From contig DOIX01000007.1 in the NCBI GenBank assembly GCA_003511885.1, forward strand, positions 1 to 8,390: a stretch of DNA of 8,390 bases, read 5' to 3'. Source of the stretch: Cyanobacteria bacterium UBA11153 (GTDB taxonomy: Bacteria > Cyanobacteriota > Cyanobacteriia > Cyanobacteriales > Coleofasciculaceae). Every line of letters begins with the position of its first letter. Position 1 is the first letter of the stretch. Of the stretch, positions 1-6,712 are shown in pieces. The notes under the pieces were generated by a model. It did no database searches. It was given only the letters and a program-made list of their open reading frames with translations, and was not told the origin of the DNA. Made by a program: the position numbers and the translations under genes.

Positions 1-46
1 CACAAATGATTTAGGATTGCTATAGAGAATGCATTCGGAATGAATC

Positions 47-89
47 AAGTGTCAAATGATTGCTGTACAATCATTTGACACTTTTTTTA
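47..89 (+). terminator. Rho-independent terminator of an upstream gene
   Basis: A perfect 16-bp stem (47-62 pairs with 68-83) has a 5-base loop and runs straight into a T tract (82-88) on the plus strand. This is the classic intrinsic terminator layout. The T tract lies only on the plus-strand side, so it should end transcription of a gene whose coding region lies left of the window. Confidence 0.85.
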
Positions 90-240
90 TCTATAATAAT
101 ATCTGCAAAAAAAGTTAATTATTCTAACTTCCTTAATTTACCTGACCTGAGTTCGACGAAAGAGTCGAAGCTGAAAGCCAGTAAACAAGAGCTTTGCAGC
201 ATTTTGTTTAATCTAAAAAATTGTCAATTATCTCAGGTGG

Positions 241-279
241 TGCGATAGCGAAGCGCTGACTTGTCAGTTCGCAAACCAG
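241..279. repeat. Short palindromic intergenic repeat
   Basis: This GC-richer island sits in AT-rich spacer. It holds the near-palindrome gcgatagcgaagcgc (242-256) and a tight hairpin, CTGAC (256-260) and GTCAG (263-267) around a 2-base loop. It resembles the short dispersed repeats common in cyanobacterial spacers, but only one copy is in the window, so calling it a repeat family is inference. Confidence 0.35.
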
Positions 280-290
280 GAAGAGATGAT

Positions 291-330
291 TAATAAACTT
301 AATTTTTGTAAATAAAAATTAAGTTTATTA
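291..330. repeat. Perfect 17-bp AT-rich inverted repeat
   Basis: Arms 291-307 and 314-330 are perfectly complementary around a 6-base loop. Almost all pairs are A-T and there is no T tract beyond either arm, so it is not a standard terminator. It lies about 30 bases before the IS982-type fragment. It may be a small mobile repeat or a cruciform-prone site. Confidence 0.7.
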
Positions 331-359
331 GCATAAATTAAGTAATTTGACTTCTTTCA

Positions 360-532
360 GATTAAACTACTATTGGTCATCCTAAACGTGTAAAAAGAAA
401 TCAGGTATTTGACGGGTTCGCGGCTTGGGGCAATAGTTCTATCGGTTGGTTTTTTGATTTAAGCTTCATTGTTGCTCTTTTTCAGCTATCCTTTCACCAA
501 CAGTAGACGGAAAGATAGACATTGAAATAGTA
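360..532 (+). pseudogene. IS982-family transposase fragment, decayed
   Basis: Reading from 360 gives D-stop-TTI-GHPKRVKRNQ, then VFDGFAAWGNSSIGWFF. This matches my recollection of the IS982 transposase core: DSTP..VCHPKRI...VF.G.A..GK.S.GWFFGFKLH. The Asp codon at 360-362 would be the first catalytic Asp, followed by a stop where Ser is expected (TAA, 363-365). At about 456 one base seems lost: restoring it turns gatttaagcttcat into G-F-K-L-H. Further on, FQLS (from 483) and, in another frame, VDGKIDIEIV (503-532) match the family's LLAFQLTPGNVDDRKP segment. The N-terminal third, the later catalytic residues and both IS ends are missing. It cannot be active. Family assignment is by recalled motif, not by a search. 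Confidence 0.7.
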
Positions 533-565
533 ATAATTAGTTCCAAATTTCCATACCTAGCCCAA

Positions 566-594
566 ATCCCCGACTTCTTAGAGAATTTGTGGAT
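566..594. repeat. Degenerate hairpin repeat
   Basis: An imperfect hairpin with arms starting atccccgacttctt and ending tttgtggat. It resembles a worn copy of the common cyanobacterial intergenic palindrome in which CCCCGACTTCTT is followed by its complement. Several pairs are broken here. This is recognition from memory and is weak. Confidence 0.3.
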
Positions 595-607
595 ATCTCC
601 GACAGCA

Positions 608-713
608 AGCTACTATAGCGGATTTCACCTGAGTGAGGTACACCCATAATACAAAGTTTTTTTCAGTATTGTTTCAAGTTTACCTCATGCGACTGCAAGC
701 CGCTGTATAAGCT
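608..713. repeat. Imperfect inverted repeat, possible MITE remnant
   Basis: The left arm (608-640) and the reverse complement of the right arm (681-713) agree at about 23 of 33 positions by hand count. There are perfect blocks at both ends of the arm: AGCT, a nearly identical A(T/C)AGCGG, and TGAGGTA. The total span of 106 bp with a 40-bp centre fits a small non-coding transposable element or a large hairpin. It lies 150 bases upstream of the psiE-like gene. No clear target duplication was seen. Confidence 0.45.
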
Positions 714-864
714 ATACCAAAGCCATCAATAGATTTAGCTTATGAAAAAGTCGTATTATGTTAATCTTGATTAATATCATAACCAAATCAAATAAAAAAC
801 TATTTTCTTATAAGCAAATAGGATGTAAACTGAGTTTTACAGACACAGGGGAGAGGAAACTCAG

Positions 865-1341
865 ATGCAAAATACTTTAAATAACCCACCTACTAACAGC
901 TACGAGTGGTTTAAGCGGAACCGTATTGTACGTGCCCTAGAAACAATTCAAGACTTATTTATCATTTCCATTTGTATTGGTTTATTTGCTTTCATGGCAA
1001 TCGAATTACGAGCAATGTTTTTATCTCTACTCCCTCCTTTGGATTTTCCAAATGTCACCGCAGATATCCTATTTTTACTAATTTTGGTCGAGTTATTTCG
1101 ACTGCTAATTATTTACTTACAAGAGCAACGGGTATCGATTGGAGTAGCAGTGGAAGTGTCTATTGTATCCGTTTTGCGAGAAGTGATTGTCCGAGGAGTT
1201 TTAGAAACATCCTGGGTGCAAATTTTAGCTGCCTGTATATTCTTATTAGTCATGGGCGCACTTCTAATTGTCCGAGTTTGGATTCCGCCAACTTTTAGTG
1301 GTATCGATCCGGAAAAAAGATTGTCAGTTAAAAAAAATTAG
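865..1341 (+). CDS. PsiE-family (phosphate-starvation-inducible) membrane protein
   Basis: A 158-residue, very hydrophobic protein with about four predicted membrane segments (roughly 29-56, 64-85, 92-112 and 117-140). It has a short polar N-terminus and a basic C-terminal tail ending KRLSVKKN. The middle, ELFRLLIIYLQEQRV (76-90) followed by VEVSIVSVLREVIV (96-109), matches the PsiE-like family pattern (Glu-Leu-Phe, then Tyr and a basic stretch, then Arg-Glu). Family members sit in the inner membrane; in E. coli psiE is induced by phosphate starvation but its biochemical role is unknown. The start is supported by a purine-rich Shine-Dalgarno (848-857) seven bases before ATG. It stands alone after a long gene-free stretch, with 94 bases to the flavoprotein gene downstream. 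I saw no convincing Pho box, so phosphate control is not shown here. Confidence 0.8.
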   Translation: MQNTLNNPPTNSYEWFKRNRIVRALETIQDLFIISICIGLFAFMAIELRAMFLSLLPPLDFPNVTADILFLLILVELFRLLIIYLQEQRVSIGVAVEVSIVSVLREVIVRGVLETSWVQILAACIFLLVMGALLIVRVWIPPTFSGIDPEKRLSVKKN

Positions 1342-1346
1342 TAAAT

Positions 1347-1371
1347 AGCTAATGGCTAATTGCTAATTGCT
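1347..1371. repeat. Short direct repeat in the spacer
   Basis: The spacer between the psiE-like gene and the flavoprotein gene contains back-to-back copies of a gctaatt-type unit (gctaatg, gctaattg, gctaattgc), followed by a run of five T. It pairs only weakly, so I do not call it a terminator. Low-complexity strings like this are common in cyanobacterial spacers. Confidence 0.4.
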
Positions 1372-1435
1372 TTTTCCCAGCCTCTAGCACTCAACTTCCC
1401 ACCAATAACTAATAACACATAAAAAATAACCAACC

Positions 1436-3160
1436 ATGACAGAAATCAAACCCCGTGACGTTCAAGTTAGCCCAATTGGTACAACTGATACAACAGTATT
1501 GCGATCGCGCACTTGGGATAGACTGAAGTTTGAAGTGGAATATTCCCTCCAAAAAGGCACAACTGCCAATTCTTACCTAATTCAAGGGGAAAAAACTGTA
1601 CTAATCGATCCTCCAGGTGAATCGTTTACTGCAATTTTCCTCAGTAAATTACAAGAGTTGCTCGATCTTCAGCAGTTGGATTATATCATCCTAGGGCATG
1701 TCAATCCCAATCGCATTTTCACCCTCAAATCTTTGCTAGAATTAGCGCCAAATATTACCTTGGTTTGCTCTAAACCTGGTGCAGTTGCTTTGCGGACAGC
1801 TTTTCCGGAACAAGAGCTAAAAATCTTGACTCCTCGCCCTGAAGATACTTTGGATTTAGGGAAAGAACATCAATTGCAATTTATTACCATTCCCACTCCT
1901 CGTTGGCCTGATGGACTTTGTACCTTTGACTCGGGATCTCGTATTTTATTTACCGATAAACTCTTTGGTTCCCATGTTTGCGGCGATGCAGTTTTTGATG
2001 AAAATTGGAAACAGTTAGATGAGGATCGACGCTATTATTATGATTGCCTCCACGCATCTCAAGCCAAACAAGTAGAAGCAGCATTGGACAAATTAGCCTT
2101 AGTTTCTCCTAAGTTTTATGCACCAGGACATGGTTCGATTATACGCTATAGTTTGAGCAGATTAACTCATGACTATCGCAACTGGAGTCAAGAACAAAAA
2201 GATCAAGAGTTAAAAGTTGCCTTAATTTATGCTTCGGCTTATGGCAATACAGCCACCTTAGCCCAAGCCCTAGCTAAAGGTATTACCAAAGCAGGTGTAG
2301 CTGTTGAATCGATTAACTGCGAATTTGCCGATACTGCAGAAATTGAAGCCGCTGTCCAAAAATGTGATGGATTTATCATCGGTTCCCCTACTTTGGGCGG
2401 ACACATGCCTACCCAAGTCCAAACAGCTTTAGGGATTGTTTTATCAACGGCGACGAAAACTAAATTAGCTGGGGTTTTTGGTTCATTCGGTTGGAGTGGA
2501 GAAGCAGTTGATGAAATAGAAACTAAACTCAAAGATGCGGGATATCGGTTAGGATTTGAATCGATTCGAGTCAAGTTTAAACCTAACGATATTACCCTCC
2601 AACAATGCAAAGAAACAGGGACAGATTTTGCCCAAGAATTGAAAAAATCCAAGAAAGTTCGCGCCCCTTGGCAAAGTGTTAGTACCTCGCAAATCGATCG
2701 CACTGAGCAAGCAGTAGGAAGAGTGGTTGGATCCCTCTGCGTCTTATCTGCTAAACGGGAAAATATTAGTAGTGGAATGTTAGCCTCATGGGTGACACAG
2801 GCAAGTTTTAATCCTCCCGGTATCACAGTTGCGATCGCAAAAGATAGGGCAGTAGAATCTCTTACTCATACTGGCGATAACTTTGTCCTAAATATCTTAC
2901 AAGAAGGCAAGACTATTCGCCGACATTTTCTCAAGCCTTTTGCCCCAGGTGAAGATCGTTTTGCTGGTTTAAATGTAATAGAATCTGAAAACGGTTGTCC
3001 TATCCTTAACGAGGCTTTAGCTTATCTAGAATGCACGGTAAAAAATCGAATGGAATGTGGAGATCATTGGTTAGTTTATGCCGGAGTTAATAATGGCAAA
3101 GTGCTACAGTCTACGGGGATAACTGCGGTACATCATCGTAAATCAGGCAGTCATTATTAG
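1436..3160 (+). CDS. Flavodiiron protein, Flv1/Flv2 type (diflavin flavoprotein)
   Basis: A 574-residue class C flavodiiron protein. Cyanobacterial members reduce O2 to water as a photosynthetic electron sink, usually as hetero-oligomers of a canonical (Flv3/Flv4) and a non-canonical (Flv1/Flv2) subunit. Domains in order: metallo-beta-lactamase-like (about 30-250), flavodoxin-like (about 258-405; FMN loop YASAYGNTAT from 265, SPTLGG 317-322, FGSFGWSG 348-355) and flavin reductase-like (about 425-574). The diiron ligands are mostly replaced. H-x-E-x-D-H becomes H88-V-N90-P-N92-R93, the next His is R156 (PRWPD), the bridging Asp is K175 (FTDKLFG), and only H88 and H232 (PGHG) remain. This places it in the non-canonical Flv1/Flv2 group. 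Flv1 is more likely because no Flv4 or Sll0218-like partner of the flv2 operon is nearby, but I cannot settle it. ATG 1436 has no clear Shine-Dalgarno. No canonical partner gene is in the window. Confidence 0.93.
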   Translation: MTEIKPRDVQVSPIGTTDTTVLRSRTWDRLKFEVEYSLQKGTTANSYLIQGEKTVLIDPPGESFTAIFLSKLQELLDLQQLDYIILGHVNPNRIFTLKSLLELAPNITLVCSKPGAVALRTAFPEQELKILTPRPEDTLDLGKEHQLQFITIPTPRWPDGLCTFDSGSRILFTDKLFGSHVCGDAVFDENWKQLDEDRRYYYDCLHASQAKQVEAALDKLALVSPKFYAPGHGSIIRYSLSRLTHDYRNWSQEQKDQELKVALIYASAYGNTATLAQALAKGITKAGVAVESINCEFADTAEIEAAVQKCDGFIIGSPTLGGHMPTQVQTALGIVLSTATKTKLAGVFGSFGWSGEAVDEIETKLKDAGYRLGFESIRVKFKPNDITLQQCKETGTDFAQELKKSKKVRAPWQSVSTSQIDRTEQAVGRVVGSLCVLSAKRENISSGMLASWVTQASFNPPGITVAIAKDRAVESLTHTGDNFVLNILQEGKTIRRHFLKPFAPGEDRFAGLNVIESENGCPILNEALAYLECTVKNRMECGDHWLVYAGVNNGKVLQSTGITAVHHRKSGSHY

Positions 3161-3197
3161 CCATAAAGCATACCAATTGACTAAAAAAAATGGCCTA

Positions 3198-3270
3198 AAT
3201 GTAGGAGCAGGTTTATAAAGTTAATCCTTATGAATAATGATTACCTAACCACAAAACCTACTCCTACAAT
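3198..3270. mobile_element. MITE-like element with terminal inverted repeats
   Basis: Arms tgtaggagcaggttt (3200-3214) and its reverse complement with one mismatch (3254-3268) enclose about 40 bases of non-coding sequence. If the element is taken as GTAGG...CCTAC (3201-3267, 67 bp), it is flanked by the trinucleotide AAT on both sides (3198-3200 and 3268-3270), which could be a target duplication. It lies between two convergent genes and could also fold into a long hairpin that helps end both transcripts. There is no T tract. Confidence 0.6.
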
Positions 3271-3370
3271 TTCTCCTAAAATTATAGCAATCGCCCGTTT
3301 TAAGACGGAAATAACGTCATGAGGAAAGCCTTGAAGCCTTGATTGATATGGGGCTTAATATTCATCAAAT

Positions 3371-3403
3371 AACTGTCAACTGTTAACTATCAACTATCAA
3401 CTG
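3371..3403. repeat. Low-complexity tandem repeat before a gene end
   Basis: Four or five tandem copies of an AACTRTC-like heptamer (aactgtc, aactgtt, aactatc, aactatc, aactg) lie just past the 3' end of the minus-strand VWA gene. Such heptameric tracts are frequent in cyanobacterial spacers and vary in copy number between strains. No function is evident. Confidence 0.6.
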
Positions 3404-3408
3404 CATTT

Positions 3409-4593
3409 TTACTCATTACGAGCTATCATCATATCTTGCTTTCCTGCCCATACTCTAATATCTTTCCCGCCAATTGCAGCCGCCATTAAATCGGGGAATA
3501 AATCAGGCGTACAAGCTAACACAGGAATTCCTAATCCTGCTAATTTATCCGCCATCTTGCAGTCATAATCTGGCGTACCATCATCGCTAAGAGATAACAA
3601 AATAATTAACTTAACCCCTAAACCCAGTAATTCAGTCACTCGCTTCAGCATTTTTTGATGATTTCCTCCTTCATACAAATCACTAATTAAAATTAAAATA
3701 GTTTCCTGTTGCTTTCTTAGCAATCCTTGACAATAACTCAAGGCTCGATGGATATCTGTACCCCCTCCCAGATGAATACCAAATAACAAATCTACAGGAT
3801 CTTCTGCTAAATCGCTTAAGTCTACAACTGAAGTATCAAAAACCACGATCCTAGTTTTAATGGCAGTTAAAGATGCCAATACCGATCCAAAAATCCCAGC
3901 ATAAACAACAGAAGTTGCCATCGAGCCACTTTGATCGATACAGAGGATAATATCTTGTAAAGAGGTACGTTTTCGCGTGTAACCAATACGAGTTTCTGGT
4001 ATTATTGTTTTATATTGGGGTTGGTAATGTTTTAAGTTAGCGCGAATCGTCCGATGCCAATCAATTTCATGATAGCGGGGACGACGATTCTGGATCGCAC
4101 GATTCAGGCTACCCATAATAGCTTGACGAGTCGGATTGGTAAATTTTTGCTGTAATTCATCAACCACCCGCCGGACTACCATTCGAGCAGTTTCTTTCGT
4201 TTCAGTAGGCATAATACTGTGAAGAGAAAGTAAATTAGCCACTAAATGAATATCTGGTTCAACTGCTTCCAATAATTCTTTTTCCAATAACATTTGTTGT
4301 AAATTCAGTCTTTCTAAAGCATCTTTCTGCATCACTCGGACGACTGATGTGGGAAAATAAGTACGAATATCCCCTAACCAACGCGCTATTTGAGGAGAAG
4401 AAGCACCCAATCCACCAGTCTTTTCTGCATCATAGAGGGAACTAAGGGCATTATCTATCTTTTGGTCACTATCATTAAGGCTAAAGTTAGCGTTCCCATC
4501 TCCTACGCCATCATCTTGACAAATACCATCAGCTTCTCCACCACCTAAAATTAATCGCCAGCGGCGGAGTCTTTCTTCAGAAGATTGATTCAT
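3409..4593 (-). CDS. VWA (CoxE-like) domain protein with intact MIDAS
   Basis: A 394-residue cytoplasmic protein with no signal peptide or membrane segment. The C-terminal half (about 212-380) is a von Willebrand A fold with a complete metal-ion-dependent adhesion site: D220-Q-S222-G-S224 (IDQSGSM), T279 (GGGTDIHRAL) and D305 (ISDLYEGG). The N-terminal half is mostly helical, with an acidic stretch (20-60) and a basic run just before the VWA domain (168-210, with RRPRYHEIDWHRTIRANLKH inside it). This is the layout of CoxE/YehP-type VWA proteins, which usually sit beside a MoxR-type AAA+ ATPase and act with it in assembling or remodelling complexes. Here no ATPase or other usual partner adjoins it: it is convergent with the flavoprotein gene and divergent from rsmE. 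The substrate is unknown. ATG 4593 lacks an obvious Shine-Dalgarno, so the exact start is less sure than the frame. Confidence 0.88.
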   Translation of the reverse strand: MNQSSEERLRRWRLILGGGEADGICQDDGVGDGNANFSLNDSDQKIDNALSSLYDAEKTGGLGASSPQIARWLGDIRTYFPTSVVRVMQKDALERLNLQQMLLEKELLEAVEPDIHLVANLLSLHSIMPTETKETARMVVRRVVDELQQKFTNPTRQAIMGSLNRAIQNRRPRYHEIDWHRTIRANLKHYQPQYKTIIPETRIGYTRKRTSLQDIILCIDQSGSMATSVVYAGIFGSVLASLTAIKTRIVVFDTSVVDLSDLAEDPVDLLFGIHLGGGTDIHRALSYCQGLLRKQQETILILISDLYEGGNHQKMLKRVTELLGLGVKLIILLSLSDDGTPDYDCKMADKLAGLGIPVLACTPDLFPDLMAAAIGGKDIRVWAGKQDMMIARNE

Positions 4594-4660
4594 AATTTTA
4601 TAAATGGGGAATAGGAAGACAAATAATTAAAACTTAACAACCAACAATCAACAACAACTT

Positions 4661-4665
4661 GGAGA
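4661..4665 (+). promoter_or_regulatory. Ribosome binding site deciding the rsmE start
   Basis: GGAGA lies five bases before the TTG at 4671. The longer frame could also begin at TTG 4659, but that codon lies upstream of this site and has only an AAC-rich leader before it. The Shine-Dalgarno therefore favours 4671. Confidence 0.6.
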
Positions 4666-4670
4666 ATAGA

Positions 4671-5471
4671 TTGACTCAACTACAAAGATTAGTCATCACA
4701 CCAACACAAAGAGAAAAGCAGCAAATTTTTCTCACCGATAGCCAACAGCATTATTTAGTCAAAGTATTGCGATTAACTAAAGGCAATCGCTTTATTGCCA
4801 TGGATGGAGAGGGTAGTTGGTGGTTAAGCGAATTAGCAGAAAATCTAACTCAAGCTACCATTATTGAATCTATTGATAGACAAACAGAATTGCCATTAGC
4901 AGTGACATTAATAGTAGCAATGCCCAAAGGAAATGGATTGGAACAGATTATATCAGGAGCCACAGAATTAGGTGTAACATCGATTATCCCCGTAAAGAGC
5001 GATCGCACTCTCCTCAATCCCAGTCCCCAGAAAGTCCAACGCTGGCGGCGCATCGCCCAAGAATCAGCGGAACAATCGGAACGTCAAATAGTCCCAACTA
5101 TACACGATCCTCTTGACTTTACCACTAGTCTGAAACAACAAGCTAGTCAAGATTACAATACTGTGAAGTCCCTCGGTTGCGATCGCTATATTTGTATCGC
5201 AAGAGGCGATATCCCTCATCTACTCAATTCCTTAACCACCTCAGAATTATTACAAAATACCAATCGAACCACCAACTATCCACCCAACTCCATCATAATT
5301 GCCACAGGCCCCGAAGGCGGTTGGACTCCATCAGAAATCGCCCAAGCCCAAGCCGCCGAATTCCAACCCGTTACCTTGGGCAAACGTATCCTCCGCAGCA
5401 TTACCGCCCCCATAGTTGCCTTATCAATAATATCATCCATTTTAGAGGCAAAAATTTCTCAAAATATATAA
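4671..5471 (+). CDS. rsmE: 16S rRNA (uracil-1498-N3)-methyltransferase RsmE
   Basis: RsmE is a SPOUT-class enzyme that methylates N3 of U1498 in helix 44 of 16S rRNA within the 30S subunit, using S-adenosylmethionine. From TTG 4671 the protein has 266 residues, normal for the family, and begins MTQLQRLVI, the usual start of cyanobacterial members. An N-terminal PUA-like domain (about 1-70, with HYLVKVLRLTKGN at 27-39) precedes the SPOUT domain. That domain carries AMPKGNGLEQIISGATELG (83-101), the cofactor-binding GPEGGWTPSE (213-222) and the knot segment LGKRILRSITAP (236-247). The usual Glu in LRxETA is Ile here, a small deviation. The region between about 155 and 205 is longer and more variable than the rest. 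It is divergent from the VWA gene (77 bases apart) and may be transcribed with the TPR gene that follows 49 bases later. A start at 4659 (four residues more) is possible. Confidence 0.93.
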   Translation: MTQLQRLVITPTQREKQQIFLTDSQQHYLVKVLRLTKGNRFIAMDGEGSWWLSELAENLTQATIIESIDRQTELPLAVTLIVAMPKGNGLEQIISGATELGVTSIIPVKSDRTLLNPSPQKVQRWRRIAQESAEQSERQIVPTIHDPLDFTTSLKQQASQDYNTVKSLGCDRYICIARGDIPHLLNSLTTSELLQNTNRTTNYPPNSIIIATGPEGGWTPSEIAQAQAAEFQPVTLGKRILRSITAPIVALSIISSILEAKISQNI

Positions 5472-5473
5472 GC

Positions 5474-5503
5474 TGGTAGTAGGCGATTAATCGCCTACTA
5501 CCA
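5474..5503. repeat. Perfect 30-bp palindrome between rsmE and the TPR gene
   Basis: The sequence reads the same on both strands over 15 bp per arm (5474-5488 and 5489-5503), with the core GTAGGCGATTAATCGCCTAC. It can form a strong hairpin, but no T tract follows, so it is not a standard terminator. It may act as an mRNA stability or attenuation element between two possibly co-transcribed genes, or be one of the dispersed cyanobacterial palindromes. Confidence 0.75.
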
Positions 5504-5520
5504 ACCAACTACTAACTCTT

Positions 5521-6666
5521 ATGATGGACGAAGTTATCGAAGCCTTTCAAAGGAAAGATTACAAAACCGCTGCTAGATTACTCAAACAGCTAGCCAAGGA
5601 TGAACCAAATAACCCTTGGGTACAACTTTATATCGCACGCCTCCATGAAGTAAGGCAAAAATTATCAGAAGCCGAAACAGTTTACCGACAATTACTACAG
5701 AATACAACCAGCCCAAAAATTATCTCTCAAGCCCGTCAAGGATTGAAAAGATTAGAAACAATTGAAAAAGAGCAACGCCAACAAGCCCTATCCCAAGCCA
5801 CCGCAGATCCTAATAGTAACCAATTTGGTATTTTAATCCTCGAAGCCATCGATGCGCAAAACAAATCAAATGCTGCTCAAACCTTAGCTAAAATTATGCA
5901 ATTAGACCCCTATACAGCCCGGTTACAAATACCCACACGAGGCTGGCGTTTATACCGTACTGGACCAGTGGGAGAATTAAAATTTTATGCTTTATCCCTA
6001 CAGAAAGGGTTAATTCCATGTTTTTGGGTTACCCTAGCGGACATTCAAAATCTTAATGTTTTTAAAGTGAATTATTTTGACGAATTTAATGCACGAAATA
6101 CTACTATAGTTTGCCAAAACCATCAGAATCAGACTGGTTCCCTCACCTTCAATTGGTCAGAAGTCAGTCAATGTGTAGAAGGACGTTTACCCATATTTGA
6201 ACAAGTAGTAGATCTAGATGCCCGTCAGAAATTACAGCGTAAAACACAAACCCTCGACTATATACAGTTTTTTGATCTACATTTACCCAATAGAAAGAGT
6301 ATCCTGAGACTTAACGATCTTCAATATCAATTTCAACAAGGAATTCGACTTTCTCCCCAAGTTGAAAGTAGTCAAAATGGATCAATAAAAAAGCCTGTTT
6401 TCAGTCAAGCAACTAATAGAATAAATTGGAATAGTTTAAGAGCTTTTCTCAACTGTCAGCTTCCTCAGATACCAATTTGGTCTGATTTTACCAGTTTTGG
6501 TGAAACAGCAATAGATTACAAAGAAATGCTTTCTCGCTTGCCTTCCCATATCGACTTATTTCGCAGGGAACACACTCCTTGGGATTCCGCTTTTCAGTTA
6601 TACAGCGGACTTGCTTTTCTCAAAAAACCTCAACAGCATTGTTTTACTCCGACAACTTTAAAGTGA
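5521..6666 (+). CDS. TPR-repeat protein with an unassigned C-terminal region
   Basis: A 381-residue soluble protein without signal peptide or membrane segments. Residues 3-75 form about two tetratricopeptide-type helical pairs (VIEAFQRKDYKTAARLLKQL, then NPWVQLYIARLHEVRQKLSE and AETVYRQLL). A charged helical linker runs to about 95. The long remainder has motifs that look conserved: RGWRLYRTGPVGELKFYALS (140-159), CFWVTLADIQ (167-176), LHLPNRKSILRLNDLQYQFQ (253-272), RINWNSLRAFL (300-310), IWSDFTSFGETAID (319-332) and TPWDSAFQLYSGLAFLK (352-368). I take this as a cyanobacterial protein of unknown function; TPRs usually mediate protein contacts, and no catalytic motif is apparent. ATG codons at 5521 and 5524 are both possible starts, and neither has a clear ribosome binding site. 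The TGA stop (6664-6666) lies inside a long hairpin. The gene probably follows rsmE in the same transcript. Confidence 0.8.
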   Translation: MMDEVIEAFQRKDYKTAARLLKQLAKDEPNNPWVQLYIARLHEVRQKLSEAETVYRQLLQNTTSPKIISQARQGLKRLETIEKEQRQQALSQATADPNSNQFGILILEAIDAQNKSNAAQTLAKIMQLDPYTARLQIPTRGWRLYRTGPVGELKFYALSLQKGLIPCFWVTLADIQNLNVFKVNYFDEFNARNTTIVCQNHQNQTGSLTFNWSEVSQCVEGRLPIFEQVVDLDARQKLQRKTQTLDYIQFFDLHLPNRKSILRLNDLQYQFQQGIRLSPQVESSQNGSIKKPVFSQATNRINWNSLRAFLNCQLPQIPIWSDFTSFGETAIDYKEMLSRLPSHIDLFRREHTPWDSAFQLYSGLAFLKKPQQHCFTPTTLK

Positions 6667-6712
6667 CCTAAACTCAGGTGAGGTTGAATCCCCATCTGAA
6701 TTTAGGTCACCT
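6661..6712. terminator. Long hairpin overlapping the TPR stop codon
   Basis: Arms 6661-6683 and 6690-6712 pair with few mismatches around a 6-base loop, including a perfect GTGACCTAAA block. The TPR gene's stop codon is inside the left arm. There is no T tract after it. With the next hairpin it probably ends the plus-strand transcript and protects its 3' end, and it could be a partly worn mobile repeat. Confidence 0.55.

Noticed and set aside
60..248. 62-residue plus-strand open frame beginning in the terminator hairpin
   Set aside because: Its ATG-like start lies in the terminator region, it has no ribosome binding site, the peptide is Ser/Lys/Leu-rich with no domain, and it ends in an intergenic palindromic repeat.
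760..777. Possible Pho box (two TTAAT motifs) upstream of the psiE-like gene
   Set aside because: The two motifs are 10 bases apart rather than the 11-base period of Pho boxes, and match the consensus poorly.
2239..2826. 195-residue minus-strand frame inside the flavoprotein gene
   Set aside because: It is antisense to the flavodoxin and flavin reductase domains, whose plus-strand motifs are clear; the peptide has no recognisable domain.
3330..3360. Minus-strand string ending FLMTLFPS followed by a stop
   Set aside because: It looked like a protein end, but the frame is short, has no supporting upstream sequence and lies in spacer repeats.
5177..5479. 100-residue plus-strand frame overlapping the end of rsmE
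   Set aside because: It is an out-of-frame shadow of rsmE, rich in Arg/Ser/His/Pro, with no domain and no ribosome binding site.
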